Shown here one piece after another: positions 46,597-55,076 of a stretch of DNA of 64,000 nucleotides; the stretch's first letter is position 1; each line of letters begins with the position of its first letter. The DNA is from Rhodobacterales bacterium LSUCC0031 (GTDB lineage Bacteria; Pseudomonadota; Alphaproteobacteria; Rhodobacterales; Rhodobacteraceae). The notes under the pieces were generated by a model. It ran no database searches. It saw nothing but the letters and a program-made list of their open reading frames with translations, and was not told where the DNA came from. Position numbers and translations under genes: made by a program. The stretch covers positions 310,001 through 374,000 of the forward strand of contig WVSP01000003.1 in assembly GCA_015689735.1 (NCBI GenBank), written 5' to 3'.

Positions 46597-48132
46597 ATGA
46601 GCGCCCCTATCAGCACCATCGCCTTTTCCGACGATCAGGCCCAAGCCCATGACAGCATCGCCGCAGCCTTGCGCGGGGTGGGCGTTGATCTCGACAATGA
46701 CACGCTCAGCCCTGCTGCCGATGGCATGGGCCGCGTGATGGCCGTGGTCGGCAAGGCCGGGTCGGGCAAGACGCTTTTGCTGGCCGAGCTTGTACGCGCG
46801 CTGCAAACCTCAGGCGTTGACATCATCTCGGGCGATTGGGAAGGGCGACGGCGCAAGGATCGGCGCACGGCCGCTGTCCTTGCCCCCACCAACAAGGCGG
46901 CCTCAGTCCTGCGCAACCGCGGGGTGCCTGCCACGACGATCCACCGCATCCTCTATACCCCCGTCTATGACCCTGAATACGAAAAAGTCGCCGAATGGCT
47001 GGCCGGCCAAGGCGAGCGCCCCGTCATCGACGCGCTGAGCGATGGCGCGATGGACCGCGCGAAACAGGTCTATGAGGCCACCACCTCGGTCCCCGCCGCG
47101 CTCGCCTCGGCGGGCTTGCGCGGATCGGATTTCATCATCGGCTGGAAGCGGCGTGAAGACCCGCTGGACATCGGGCTCATCGACGAAAGCTCCATGCTCG
47201 ACGACCGCCAATTCGACGATCTTCGCGAGATTTTCCCTTTTCTCGTATTGTTCGGCGACCCGGCGCAGCTTGCGCCTGTGAACCAGTCGGGCCAGATGGT
47301 CTTTGACAAGATCAAGGGTGAGAACCGCCTCGATCTGGCGCGCATCCACCGCCAAGATGCCGATAATCCGATCCTCGATCTGGCCCATGCGCTGGGCGAT
47401 CCTGATCTGGGCTTCGACGATTTCGAGCGCATGGTCCACGCCGCCGCCCGCCGCGACCCGAGGGTCGAAATCGCCGCGCGCGTCGATGCCGATCTGATGG
47501 CACGCTCCCCAGTGCTGGTCTGGCGCAACGCCACTCGTATCCGCCTGATTACCGCCTTTCGCGCCGCCCATGATGCGCCCGAAGATGAATTGATCCCAGG
47601 CGAGCCCTTGATCTGCGACGGCATCGAATTGCCGCTCAAGCACCGCAAACGCCGCATCGACCTCGAGGCGCGTGGCCTGATCAAGGGCGCGCCCGTGATC
47701 TATCTCGGCCCCGGATCGAAACCGGGCTTTTCGCGGTTGCATGTGCTGGGGGCGGAAAGCCCACGCTTTTCGGCGGCCTCCATCGTCAAGATCGAAAAGC
47801 CCGACGAGGAGGAACCTTTCATCCCCTATGCCGCGCGGATGGGGGCGGCCTTTCTGCATGGGGCGGCGGTGACGATCCATAAGGCCCAAGGCAGCCAATG
47901 GCCCGCCGTTCAGGTTTTTGCCCCCGATCTTTATGCCGCTGCCCGCGCCGGCCGGATCGAGGCAGGACAGGCGCTGTGGAAACGGCTGGCCTATGTCGCC
48001 ATCACCCGGGCCGAGGAGAAACTGATCTGGGTCACCCGCTACGCGCTGGCCCGCCCGAAAGAGGCATTGGGCATCACCGATCTGCCCGCCACCGCAAGCG
48101 CTCTGATGCTGGAAGGAACCGAAGAGCCATGA
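46597..48132 (+). CDS. ATP-dependent DNA helicase, RecD2/Dda-like
   Basis: The product is 511 residues, superfamily 1B. Walker A is VVGKAGSGKTLLLAEL (residues 50-65), Walker B LIDESSML, then FGDPAQLAPV (motif III) and, near the C-terminus, VTIHKAQGSQWPAVQVF and YVAITRAEEKLIWV (motifs V and VI). It lacks RecD's N-terminal domain and is close in size to the phage Dda type. Role is likely DNA repair or replication restart. It overlaps the SDR gene by four nt (ATGA). Confidence 0.87.
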   Translation: MSAPISTIAFSDDQAQAHDSIAAALRGVGVDLDNDTLSPAADGMGRVMAVVGKAGSGKTLLLAELVRALQTSGVDIISGDWEGRRRKDRRTAAVLAPTNKAASVLRNRGVPATTIHRILYTPVYDPEYEKVAEWLAGQGERPVIDALSDGAMDRAKQVYEATTSVPAALASAGLRGSDFIIGWKRREDPLDIGLIDESSMLDDRQFDDLREIFPFLVLFGDPAQLAPVNQSGQMVFDKIKGENRLDLARIHRQDADNPILDLAHALGDPDLGFDDFERMVHAAARRDPRVEIAARVDADLMARSPVLVWRNATRIRLITAFRAAHDAPEDELIPGEPLICDGIELPLKHRKRRIDLEARGLIKGAPVIYLGPGSKPGFSRLHVLGAESPRFSAASIVKIEKPDEEEPFIPYAARMGAAFLHGAAVTIHKAQGSQWPAVQVFAPDLYAAARAGRIEAGQALWKRLAYVAITRAEEKLIWVTRYALARPKEALGITDLPATASALMLEGTEEP

Positions 48133-48863
48133 GAAAGACCGTCATCGTCACAGGCGCCAGCGCCGGGATCGGCGCCGCCGTCGCCCAGCGCATGCTCACC
48201 GCGGGCTGGACCGTGGGCCTGGCCGCCCGCCGCGCCGACAAGCTGGCGCAAATCGCGGCCCCTTTCGGCCCGAACGCCGTGATCATGCCCCTCGATGTCA
48301 CCGACGCCGAAGCAGTCGCTTTGGCCTTCACTCAATTCACGACCGATCACGGCAGGCTCGATGTCCTTTTCAACAATGCGGGCATCTTCACTCCCACGGC
48401 CCCCATCGACGAGATCGCGCTTGATGATTGGCACAACGCCGTCGCGGTCAACCTGACCGGCATGTTCATCTGCGCGCGCGCGGCCTTTGGGCTGATGCGC
48501 CGCCAATCCCCGCAAGGGGGGCGCATCATCAACAACGGCTCGGTTTCGGCCCATGCGCCGCGTGCAGGTGCCGCCCCCTACACGGCGACCAAGCACGCGA
48601 TCACCGGTCTGACGAAACAGATCGCGCTTGATGGCCGACCCTATGATATCGCCTGCGGCCAGATCGATATCGGCAATGCCGAGACCGACCTCTTGCGCGA
48701 TGCCGCCCATCAGGCGATGGCGCGCGGCGATGCGCCCCCTGAAGTGATGGATGTCGCCGATGTCGCCGAAAGCGTCCATCACATGGCCAGCCTGCCACCT
48801 TCGGCCAATATCCTCTTCCAGACCATCATGGCCACGAAAATGCCCTTGGTGGGGCGCGGCTAA
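48129..48863 (+). CDS. Short-chain dehydrogenase/reductase
   Basis: The product is 244 residues with TGASAGIG (cofactor site), NNAG and the catalytic Ser-Tyr-Lys set NGSVS ... YTATK. The second strand AARRADKL suggests NADP preference. Substrate unknown. ATG 48129 overlaps the helicase stop codon, so translation is coupled, although no functional link is evident. Confidence 0.88.
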   Translation: MRKTVIVTGASAGIGAAVAQRMLTAGWTVGLAARRADKLAQIAAPFGPNAVIMPLDVTDAEAVALAFTQFTTDHGRLDVLFNNAGIFTPTAPIDEIALDDWHNAVAVNLTGMFICARAAFGLMRRQSPQGGRIINNGSVSAHAPRAGAAPYTATKHAITGLTKQIALDGRPYDIACGQIDIGNAETDLLRDAAHQAMARGDAPPEVMDVADVAESVHHMASLPPSANILFQTIMATKMPLVGRG

Positions 48864-48866
48864 GCT

Positions 48867-48934
48867 CTCATCTTTGCTTCACAAATACTCTGGGGGGAGG
48901 CTGCGCAAACGCAGCCGGGGGGCAAAGCCTCCCC
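48867..48934 (-). repeat. Dispersed double-hairpin element, copy D (degenerate, minus strand)
   Basis: Read on the minus strand: hairpin one GGGGAGGC/GCCCCCC around TTT, hairpin two GGCTGCG/CGCAGCC, then TCCCCCC and the core AGAGTATTTGTGAAGCAAAG. It lies downstream of the TIGR02186 gene on that strand and in the convergent gap with the SDR gene, so it may act as terminator. Confidence 0.55.
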
Positions 48935-48965
48935 AAACAAGAACAACGGGGCAACGCCCCACCGT

Positions 48966-49727
48966 TTAGCTGCGGATGTAGCGAAACACCGCCGAGGCCA
49001 TCCAGCCCGCTGCAATCGCAATCACCAGCGACAAGATCCCGTAGATCAAGGGCCGCTCATGGGCGAGGGTGTAGATCCACCGCTCCAAGCCCACCTTGCG
49101 CACCGGGATGATCTGCTCATGCAAATCGACGACCGCCCCCCCGCGCGTCAGAATGATCCGCGTCAGGTAATCACCTTCGGTCAGATTGGCCGGCAGACGG
49201 ATCGCGGTATCAAACAGCGTGTCCTCGCGAAAACGCACCGCCCCTTCATTCAATTGATAGGCCCCATCCTGACTGCGGATGCGGATCAGGGCCGCGTTGA
49301 AAAGGGGTTGATCGACCCGCCCCGTCCCCACCGCGCGGATCGCTTGATCGAGCGTGATCCGATGGCGCAGATCCTCGGTCTGCGACAGGGCCTGGGCCAA
49401 AGGCGCGGTTGTGGATACTGCATAGAAACTGGGGGCTGCATCGATCAGCGAGGCATCGGCATTGACCCATATCCCGAAACGCCGCTCCTTGCGGCGAATG
49501 GTGACGGGCTGGCTTGGCCCTTGCACGGTCACGATCACCTCAAGCGGGGCAGAGCCCGGCGGCGGTGCGGCACGCTGCACCGCGCCATAGATCAAGATCT
49601 CGGACCCTGCGAAATTCGTGGTGATCGCGATCGCCTCCTGGCTGAGGCCCGCCACGACGCGTTCGGCCTGCGCCGACCCTGCCAAGAGCGCGACCAACGC
49701 GCAAAGCGACAACAGCCGCCCGCTCAA
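48966..49727 (-). CDS. TIGR02186 family membrane-anchored protein
   Basis: The product is 253 residues, with a signal peptide (residues 1-21), a periplasmic domain (EAIAITTNFAGSEILIYGAVQ) and one C-terminal helix (YGILSLVIAIAAGWMASAVF). The family is alphaproteobacterial and nearly always next to a TSUP permease, as here; the two overlap at TTGA (TTG start, TGA stop of the permease). Together they probably export sulfite or related sulfur anions, by inference from TauE/SafE relatives. Confidence 0.85.
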   Translation of the reverse strand: MSGRLLSLCALVALLAGSAQAERVVAGLSQEAIAITTNFAGSEILIYGAVQRAAPPPGSAPLEVIVTVQGPSQPVTIRRKERRFGIWVNADASLIDAAPSFYAVSTTAPLAQALSQTEDLRHRITLDQAIRAVGTGRVDQPLFNAALIRIRSQDGAYQLNEGAVRFREDTLFDTAIRLPANLTEGDYLTRIILTRGGAVVDLHEQIIPVRKVGLERWIYTLAHERPLIYGILSLVIAIAAGWMASAVFRYIRS

Positions 49728-50650
49728 TGTCCTGCCCCGTCAAAGACGATGACGTAAAGCTCATCGGGCGTCAGCAACAGATCGAGGGCCAGCTTGCCAC
49801 AGACCATCAACACCATGATCGACAGCAAGATGCGCAGCTGTTCGGCCTTGAGCTTCACACCGATCGCCGCACCTATCTGCGCCCCGATCACGCCACCGAC
49901 CAGCAACAGAACCGCCAAGACCATATCGACCGTGTAGGTGGTGGTGGCATGCATCAAGGTGGCAAAGCCGGTCACGAAGATGATCTGAAAGAGCGATGTG
50001 CCGACCACCACCTTGGTCGGCATGCCAAGCAGGTAGATCATCGCAGGCACCATGATGAAACCGCCGCCGACCCCCATGATCGCGGCCAGGACACCGACGA
50101 AAACACCCACCACAAGCGGCGGGATCACCGAAATATAAAGCCCCGAGGTCCGAAACCGCATCTTCAAGGGCAGTGCGTGGATCCAGCCGCGATGCCTGCG
50201 TGGTAGCGGCACGCTGCCCGCTGGACGGCGCGCACGCCGGATCGCGCGCAGGCTTTCGAAGAACATCAGCCCTCCGATGATGCCCAGGAACACGACATAG
50301 CACAGCTTGACCAGCAGATCGACCTGACCAATCGCCGTCAAGGCCGCGAAGATCTGCACACCGACAGCCGCCCCGATCAAGCCGCCGAGCAACAAGACCG
50401 TTCCCATTCGGAGGTCGACCGTCTTGCGCTTGAGATGGGCCAACACGCCCGAGAAGGACGAGGCGACGATCTGGTTGGCCTCCGTCGCGACAGCGACGGC
50501 AGGCGGGATACCGATGAAGAACAACAGCGGCGTCATCAAGAAACCGCCACCGACCCCGAACATGCCCGACAAGACGCCGACGATCCCACCCAACCCAAGC
50601 AGCAAGAATGCATTGACGCTGACTTCGGCGATAGGGAGGTAGATTTGCAT
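49724..50650 (-). CDS. TSUP (TauE/SafE) family sulfite/anion permease
   Basis: The product is 308 residues, with about eight membrane helices and two family repeats (GVLSGMFGVGGGFLMTPLLFF and GVLAAIMGVGGGFIMVPAMIYL). TSUP proteins move sulfite, sulfoacetate or organosulfonates. It is translationally coupled to the TIGR02186 gene. Its start is ATG 50650; no strong ribosome-binding site is visible. Confidence 0.9.
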   Translation of the reverse strand: MQIYLPIAEVSVNAFLLLGLGGIVGVLSGMFGVGGGFLMTPLLFFIGIPPAVAVATEANQIVASSFSGVLAHLKRKTVDLRMGTVLLLGGLIGAAVGVQIFAALTAIGQVDLLVKLCYVVFLGIIGGLMFFESLRAIRRARRPAGSVPLPRRHRGWIHALPLKMRFRTSGLYISVIPPLVVGVFVGVLAAIMGVGGGFIMVPAMIYLLGMPTKVVVGTSLFQIIFVTGFATLMHATTTYTVDMVLAVLLLVGGVIGAQIGAAIGVKLKAEQLRILLSIMVLMVCGKLALDLLLTPDELYVIVFDGAGH

Positions 50651-50683
50651 GACGTTACGGCCGATTGCCCGTTATTCGCGTCA

Positions 50684-50710
50684 GCCTTAGCGCGCCCTGC
50701 GCGCCAAGGC
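50684..50710 (-). terminator. GC-rich hairpin after ornithine decarboxylase
   Basis: Arms GCCTT-GCGCGC and GCGCGC-AAGGC pair (one mismatch) around CCT, 60-86 nt after the decarboxylase stop on the minus strand and before the TSUP start. No T-tract. Could separate the two transcripts. Confidence 0.4.
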
Positions 50711-50769
50711 CAGACGTGAGATCGCCCGCCCCCTGCGACGGATCGGAACAGTGCAGCGCGGTCGTGGTG

Positions 50770-51939
50770 TCAGATCACCATCACGTCAAGCGGCGGAAAG
50801 CCGTTGAAGCCGACCGAGGAATAGGACGAGGTATAAGCCCCGCAATTGCGGATGATCACCTTGTCGCCGGATTTCAGCGCCAAGGGCAGCGCGACGGGAC
50901 GCTTTTCGTAAAGCACATCGGCGCTGTCGCAGGACGGACCAGCCAGGATGCAAGGGCCTGTCGCCTCACCATCATGGGGGGTGACGAACTGGTAGCGGAT
51001 TGCCTCGTCCATCGTCTCGGCCAGACCCGAGAATTTGCCGATATCGAGATAGACCCAGCGATGCAGATCATCGGCGGATTTGCGCGCGACAAGCAGCACC
51101 TCGGCGGCGATCATGCCGGCCTCGGCCACCATGCCGCGTCCGGGTTCAGCCATGATGCGAATGCCCGCCGGAAAACGTGCATTGACCTGTGCCATCACTG
51201 CCTCGGCATAGGTGGTGGGATGCGGGATCGCCTCGCCGTAAAAAGCCGGGAAGCCGCCCCCGATATTGAGCAAGTCGAGATCAAAGCCCGCTTCGGTTGC
51301 AGCAGCCCATACCGCTGCGACCTGGTCAAGCGTATCGCCCCACATCATCGGGTCGCGGGTCTGACTTCCGACATGGAAGCTCAGGCCGACAGGGCGCAAG
51401 CCGAGATCGCGCGCCTGTGCCATCAAGGCCAGCGCGGTATCGCGGGTCGTGCCGAATTTGCGCGTCAGCGGCCAATCGGCCCCAGAGGCTTCGACGAGCA
51501 GGCGAATATAGACCTCGGCACCCGGTGCGTGGGCTGCGATCTTTTCGATCTCCTCGCTGGCATCGGCCGCGAAAAGGGTGATCCCCATGGCATGCGCATG
51601 GGCGATATCGGCTACCCGCTTGATCGTGTTGCCGTAAGAGATATCGGCAGGCTTTGCGCCATGGCGCAGGCACAATTCGATTTCCCCGCGCGAGGCGGCA
51701 TCGAATTTCGAGCCAAGGGCCACCAGGCGCGCAATGATCTCATCGGCAGGGTTCGCCTTGACCGCGTAGTGGATGACGGCATGGCCAAGACCCGCAGCCA
51801 AAGCACGATACTGCGCATCAACGCGATCGATCTCGATCACCAGCGTGGGACGCGCGAAATGGTTTTCGGCAATGAATGCTTCAAGGCGCGCGGATGGAAC
51901 AGGAAAAGAGGCCGAGAAATCGGCAATCGTAGCGTTCAT
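50770..51939 (-). CDS. Ornithine/lysine decarboxylase, group IV (alanine racemase fold)
   Basis: The product is 389 residues, a fold-type III PLP decarboxylase. The PLP Lys lies in HYAVKANP, with HVGSQ, NIGGGFP, EPGRGMVAE and GPSCDSADVLYE (active-site Cys-Asp) as further motifs. It makes putrescine from ornithine (or cadaverine from lysine) in the cytosol. ATG 51939 has GGAG six nt upstream. A long leader with an Arg-rich upstream ORF precedes it, as in known polyamine-controlled decarboxylases. Confidence 0.93.
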   Translation of the reverse strand: MNATIADFSASFPVPSARLEAFIAENHFARPTLVIEIDRVDAQYRALAAGLGHAVIHYAVKANPADEIIARLVALGSKFDAASRGEIELCLRHGAKPADISYGNTIKRVADIAHAHAMGITLFAADASEEIEKIAAHAPGAEVYIRLLVEASGADWPLTRKFGTTRDTALALMAQARDLGLRPVGLSFHVGSQTRDPMMWGDTLDQVAAVWAAATEAGFDLDLLNIGGGFPAFYGEAIPHPTTYAEAVMAQVNARFPAGIRIMAEPGRGMVAEAGMIAAEVLLVARKSADDLHRWVYLDIGKFSGLAETMDEAIRYQFVTPHDGEATGPCILAGPSCDSADVLYEKRPVALPLALKSGDKVIIRNCGAYTSSYSSVGFNGFPPLDVMVI

Positions 51940-52136
51940 GGTCATCTCCGACAGACCGGGGGCAATTGCCCCGCGAAATTCCAAGGGAGACGTTACCGTC
52001 GCTACGTAACTGCGATGGTTATCCCGGTTTCCCGTCTTACCACCCGTGACAGAGGCGCGTGCGTTGGCGTCTTGCGCGGCGATATGGGGCCGTTTTTTTC
52101 TCCATGCAAGATAATTTTTGATGACAAGAAAAAATT
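51940..52136 (-). ncRNA. Candidate speF-type leader RNA of the decarboxylase gene
   Basis: The minus-strand leader contains a 23-codon upstream ORF (52037-52105), a GTTAC/GTAAC hairpin, and a perfect GGGGCAATTGCCCC palindrome (51959-51972) just before the ribosome-binding site. A conserved cis-regulatory RNA named speF is known upstream of ornithine decarboxylases in alphaproteobacteria, and leader peptides sense ornithine in enterobacteria. I infer the same class here; a covariance-model search would decide. Confidence 0.55.
52037..52105 (-). CDS. Arg-rich 22-residue leader peptide upstream of ornithine decarboxylase
   Basis: ATG 52105 to TAA 52037 encodes a basic peptide starting MEKKTAPYRR, then ARRQRTRL and ending CHGW, with seven Arg and two Lys in 22 residues. 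The position about 100 nt upstream of the decarboxylase start and the Arg-rich make-up recall regulatory leader peptides such as SpeFL, although the sequence is not SpeFL itself. No strong ribosome-binding site precedes it; translation from a short or leaderless 5' end is possible. Existence of the peptide is inferred. Confidence 0.5.
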   Translation of the reverse strand: MEKKTAPYRRARRQRTRLCHGW

Positions 52137-52197
52137 TTCAGCTTTGCGGGAGCGCCCCCATCGGCACCGGGGTTTCACGCGGTCTTCGGCACCCGCT

Positions 52198-53061
52198 TCA
52201 GACCCCGTGGCTCCGGTCGTAGCGATTGGCCGGTGCAGGCTGATACCCCGGTGTCAACGCGCAGTCGAACACCTCGACCAGAAGCGGGAAACACTGCACG
52301 AGATCGGATGAATGGAGGCTGCCGCAATCACCCCCCGGACAGGCCGACAAGCCCCCCAAGAGATCAATTTCCGCCAGAAGATCAAGATGATCGCCGGGAC
52401 GCACGGGCGAAGCTTTCATGAAATACTGCCCCGTGTCGCGGGTAAAGCCCGTGCACATGAAGACGTTGAGCACATCATGGATATGCCGCTCGGCCTCGGC
52501 CACGGGCAGGCCCATCTCGGCGGCAAGCGCGCGTGTCAGATTCGAATGGCAGCAATGATGGTAGTGATCGCCCCCCGACAAAAGACAGTGGGTATAGGGA
52601 TCGCAGCGCGTGCCGATCACATCATGCACCGCGCCGCCATAAGCGTCGATGCCATACCAATCCAAGCTATCGGCCACCACGCTGGCCATGGGCCGCAAAT
52701 GGGGCAAGCTGGACCAGAGCCGATCGCCGGTGGTCACATGGGTGCCGTGCAGCGCGCGGGTCTTGCCTGAAAAGAATCGCTCTGACAGGTCATGGAGGTT
52801 CCAGATGTTCAGATCGCCAACCTGCGGGCCATCGATGCAGCGAATGCGAATGACTTGGCCCGCGCGGGCGCGAAAGCAGCGCGCCTGACGCGGGGGGACC
52901 AGTACGGTATCGCGCAACACAAGCGCACGGCGCGCGCCATCGATCACCGCCTCGGGCAGCGCAGGGAGGGTTGCAACCGGGTAGCAAATGACAGGCGCAA
53001 TGGCCGCGCGCGCGGCACCATCGGCGGGTGGGGGCGTTTCCTTGGGTCGGCGGTTGGGCAT
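52198..53061 (-). CDS. DUF1989 / urea carboxylase-associated family protein
   Basis: The product is 287 residues with DUF1989 core motifs: PPRQARCFRARAGQVIRI, DGPQVGDLNIWNLHDLSERF, DVIGTRCDPYTHCLLSGGD and HHCCHSNLTRAL, where Cys/His residues may bind metal. Paired relatives act as carboxyguanidine deiminase in guanidine breakdown, but here a single gene stands without urea carboxylase, so its substrate is unknown. It precedes the decarboxylase on the same strand; amine or guanidino metabolism is a reasonable guess. Confidence 0.85.
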   Translation of the reverse strand: MPNRRPKETPPPADGAARAAIAPVICYPVATLPALPEAVIDGARRALVLRDTVLVPPRQARCFRARAGQVIRIRCIDGPQVGDLNIWNLHDLSERFFSGKTRALHGTHVTTGDRLWSSLPHLRPMASVVADSLDWYGIDAYGGAVHDVIGTRCDPYTHCLLSGGDHYHHCCHSNLTRALAAEMGLPVAEAERHIHDVLNVFMCTGFTRDTGQYFMKASPVRPGDHLDLLAEIDLLGGLSACPGGDCGSLHSSDLVQCFPLLVEVFDCALTPGYQPAPANRYDRSHGV

Positions 53062-53184
53062 CGGTCATTTCCACTTAGAATATCACAAGAAGCAGCGTCG
53101 CATCGCAAGCATAGGAGGTTGACCCTGACGGCGCAAAGCCTGCCGTGCCATCCCAAGATCGGGGAATGGGTGCCGTCGCAAAGC

Positions 53185-53249
53185 ATGGGGGGCTTTGCCC
53201 CCCATATGCGCGTCCCGCGCCCCCCCAGGATATTTTGGAAACAGAGAAG
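53185..53249 (+). repeat. Dispersed double-hairpin element, copy C
   Basis: Hairpin one: GGGGGGC/GCCCCCC with loop TTT, extended by AT pairs (53185-53205). Hairpin two: GCGCG/CGCGC with loop TCC (53208-53220). Then CCCCCC and core AGGATATTTTGGAAACAG with AGAAG. Unlike copies A, B and D it does not follow a gene end: it lies between divergent genes. The remaining 276-nt gap shows no gene. Confidence 0.68.
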
Positions 53250-53337
53250 CAGAGAGAGATGCACAGGCCCCGTGCGCAGACGCATGAGGACAAGCTGCCT
53301 GCGTCCGATCATATTGCACCGTCAAAGGAGACAGATC

Positions 53338-53826
53338 ATGACCCCATCACTCCCCCTGCCCCAAGGCGCCCGGATCGGGCATGTGCATTTGAAAGTATCG
53401 GACCTGGCGCAATCCATCGCCTTTTATCGCGATGCGCTTGGCCTCGAGTTGCAACAGCTCTACGGCGATCAGGCGGCCTTCTTGTCCTTTGATGGCTACC
53501 ACCACCATCTGGGGCTAAACACATGGCACAGTGCCGGTGGCCCACGCCCTGCCCCCGACGCCACCGGGCTTTATCATACCGCGTTTCTCTTTCCCGATCG
53601 GATAGCGCTTGCCCAAGCGCTGCGCCGCGCGCTCGCGGCTGGGGTGCAGATTGAAGGGGCGGCCGATCACGGTGTTTCGGAAGCGATCTATTTCAGCGAC
53701 CCCGATGGCAACGGGATCGAAATCTACCGGGACCGTGCGCCACAAGACTGGCCGCGCGACCGCGATGGGCAAATAGCGATGGTCAATATGCGCTTGGATT
53801 TGGAGGAGCTTTTGCTTTTGGCATGA
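53338..53826 (+). CDS. VOC family (glyoxalase/dioxygenase-like) protein
   Basis: The product is 162 residues. GHVHLKVSDLAQSIAFYRDALGLE is the classic first strand-helix unit with metal-ligand His, and YFSDPDGNGIEIYRD carries the Glu ligand. It matches CatE-like or glyoxalase-like single-domain VOC proteins; the reaction is unknown. ATG 53338 has AAAGGAG seven nt upstream. A perfect CTCGGCAT/ATGCCGAG hairpin (53835-53854) follows the stop. Confidence 0.87.
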   Translation: MTPSLPLPQGARIGHVHLKVSDLAQSIAFYRDALGLELQQLYGDQAAFLSFDGYHHHLGLNTWHSAGGPRPAPDATGLYHTAFLFPDRIALAQALRRALAAGVQIEGAADHGVSEAIYFSDPDGNGIEIYRDRAPQDWPRDRDGQIAMVNMRLDLEELLLLA

Positions 53827-53834
53827 GCGAACCC

Positions 53835-53854
53835 CTCGGCATCAGCATGCCGAG
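53835..53854. terminator. Hairpin after the VOC gene
   Basis: Perfect 8-bp arms CTCGGCAT and ATGCCGAG enclose CAGC, nine nt after the stop. It lacks a T-tract but is well placed to end the VOC transcript before the stress-protein gene. Confidence 0.5.
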
Positions 53855-53932
53855 CCGCGTGGCGCATACCCTATCTTGTGGACAGCCAAGCGCACACACG
53901 GCATGCTGGGACGCCGAAACAGGAAAACTCCG

Positions 53933-54388
53933 ATGCGCAAATTCCTCGTGGTGCTTGATGACACCCGCGAATGTCTCAACGCGATGCGTTTTGCCGCGAT
54001 GCGGGCTGCCCATACGCAAGGTGGGGTCGAAATTCTGTCTGTGATCCCGCCCGATGAGTTCAATCATTGGATCGGCGTGGCCGAGGTCATGCGCGCCGAG
54101 GCCCGCGAACGGATCGAGGCACATTTCAACGTCTTCGCCAAATGGATGCGCGACAAGCAGGGGGTCGATCCTTCGCTGGTGATCCGTGAGGGTGAGCCGG
54201 TCGCCGAAATCCTTGCCCATATCCGCCAATCGCCCGAGGTGGGTGTGTTGGTCTTGGGCGCAGGCGCCGGAAAATCCGGGCCTGGACCTCTGGTCACCGC
54301 GATGGTCAAACAGGCAGGAACGCTGCCCGTGCCGATCACCATCGTGCCGGTGGAATTGAGCAAGGAGCAGCTGGAACAGATCACCTGA
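53933..54388 (+). CDS. Universal stress protein (UspA family)
   Basis: The product is 151 residues: FLVVLDDTRECLNAMRFAAMRAAHTQGGVEILSV at the N-terminus and VGVLVLGAGAGKSGPGPLVTAMV with the G-x2-G-x9-G-like nucleotide-binding loop. USPs bind ATP or are redox/stress-related; a specific role cannot be read. ATG 53933 has AGGAA upstream. Single gene. Confidence 0.88.
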   Translation: MRKFLVVLDDTRECLNAMRFAAMRAAHTQGGVEILSVIPPDEFNHWIGVAEVMRAEARERIEAHFNVFAKWMRDKQGVDPSLVIREGEPVAEILAHIRQSPEVGVLVLGAGAGKSGPGPLVTAMVKQAGTLPVPITIVPVELSKEQLEQIT

Positions 54389-54456
54389 GGCGGCGGGCTC
54401 CTGTCGCCATGGCGATGCCAAGCGCGGATCGGCCAAGTTTAGAACGGTTCCAAAAC

Positions 54457-54485
54457 TTGACTCTTGCGCCATCTCCCCGCATATC
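54457..54485 (+). promoter_or_regulatory. Sigma-70-type promoter upstream of nfu
   Basis: -35 TTGACT (54457-54462), 17-nt spacer, -10 CATATC (54480-54485), 27 nt before the nfu ATG. A GAAC-G-GTTC inverted repeat (54442-54450) lies just upstream of the -35 and could be a regulator site. Confidence 0.55.
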
Positions 54486-54512
54486 TGATGAAAGCGATAA
54501 GGAACGCGCCCC

Positions 54513-55076
54513 ATGTTCATCCAGACCGAATCCACCCCCAACCCGGCCACGCTGAAATTCCTGCCCGGACAAACCGTTCTGGAGTTGGGGACCGCCGATT
54601 TTCCAAGCGCGGCAGCCGCAGAAAAATCGCCTTTGGCGGCGCGCATCTTCGCGGTTGCAGGCGTGACAGGTGTGTTTTTCGGCACTGATTTCGTGACCGT
54701 GACCAAGGCCGAGGATACGGCCTGGGAACATATCAAGCCTGCGATCCTTGGCGCAATCATGGAGCATTATCAATCCGGCGCGCCGGTGATGGATGGCGAG
54801 CACAAAGCCGCCGGCGGCCATGCCGAGCATTCAGGCGAGGATGCCGAGATCGTTGGCCAGATCAAGTCGCTGCTCGATACGCGCGTGCGGCCGGCCGTGG
54901 CGCAAGATGGTGGCGACATCACTTTTCACGGCTTTGACCGCGGCGTGGTCTATCTGCATATGCAAGGCGCTTGTGCTGGCTGCCCCTCCTCGACGCTGAC
55001 GCTGAAGATGGGGATCGAGAACCTGTTGCGCCACTACATCCCCGAGGTGGTCGAGGTGCGCCCCGTAAACCTGTGA
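54513..55076 (+). CDS. nfuA: NifU-family iron-sulfur scaffold (Nfu)
   Basis: The product is 187 residues: an N-terminal Nfu_N domain (MFIQTESTPNPATLKFLPGQ) and a C-terminal NifU domain with the cluster-binding CAGC motif (CAGCPSSTLTLKMGIE). It carries Fe-S clusters to target enzymes. Its TGA overlaps the tsaB ATG by one nt. Start ATG 54513 has AAGGAACG upstream. The gene name follows the E. coli function, though domain layout is the alphaproteobacterial type. Confidence 0.92.
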   Translation: MFIQTESTPNPATLKFLPGQTVLELGTADFPSAAAAEKSPLAARIFAVAGVTGVFFGTDFVTVTKAEDTAWEHIKPAILGAIMEHYQSGAPVMDGEHKAAGGHAEHSGEDAEIVGQIKSLLDTRVRPAVAQDGGDITFHGFDRGVVYLHMQGACAGCPSSTLTLKMGIENLLRHYIPEVVEVRPVNL

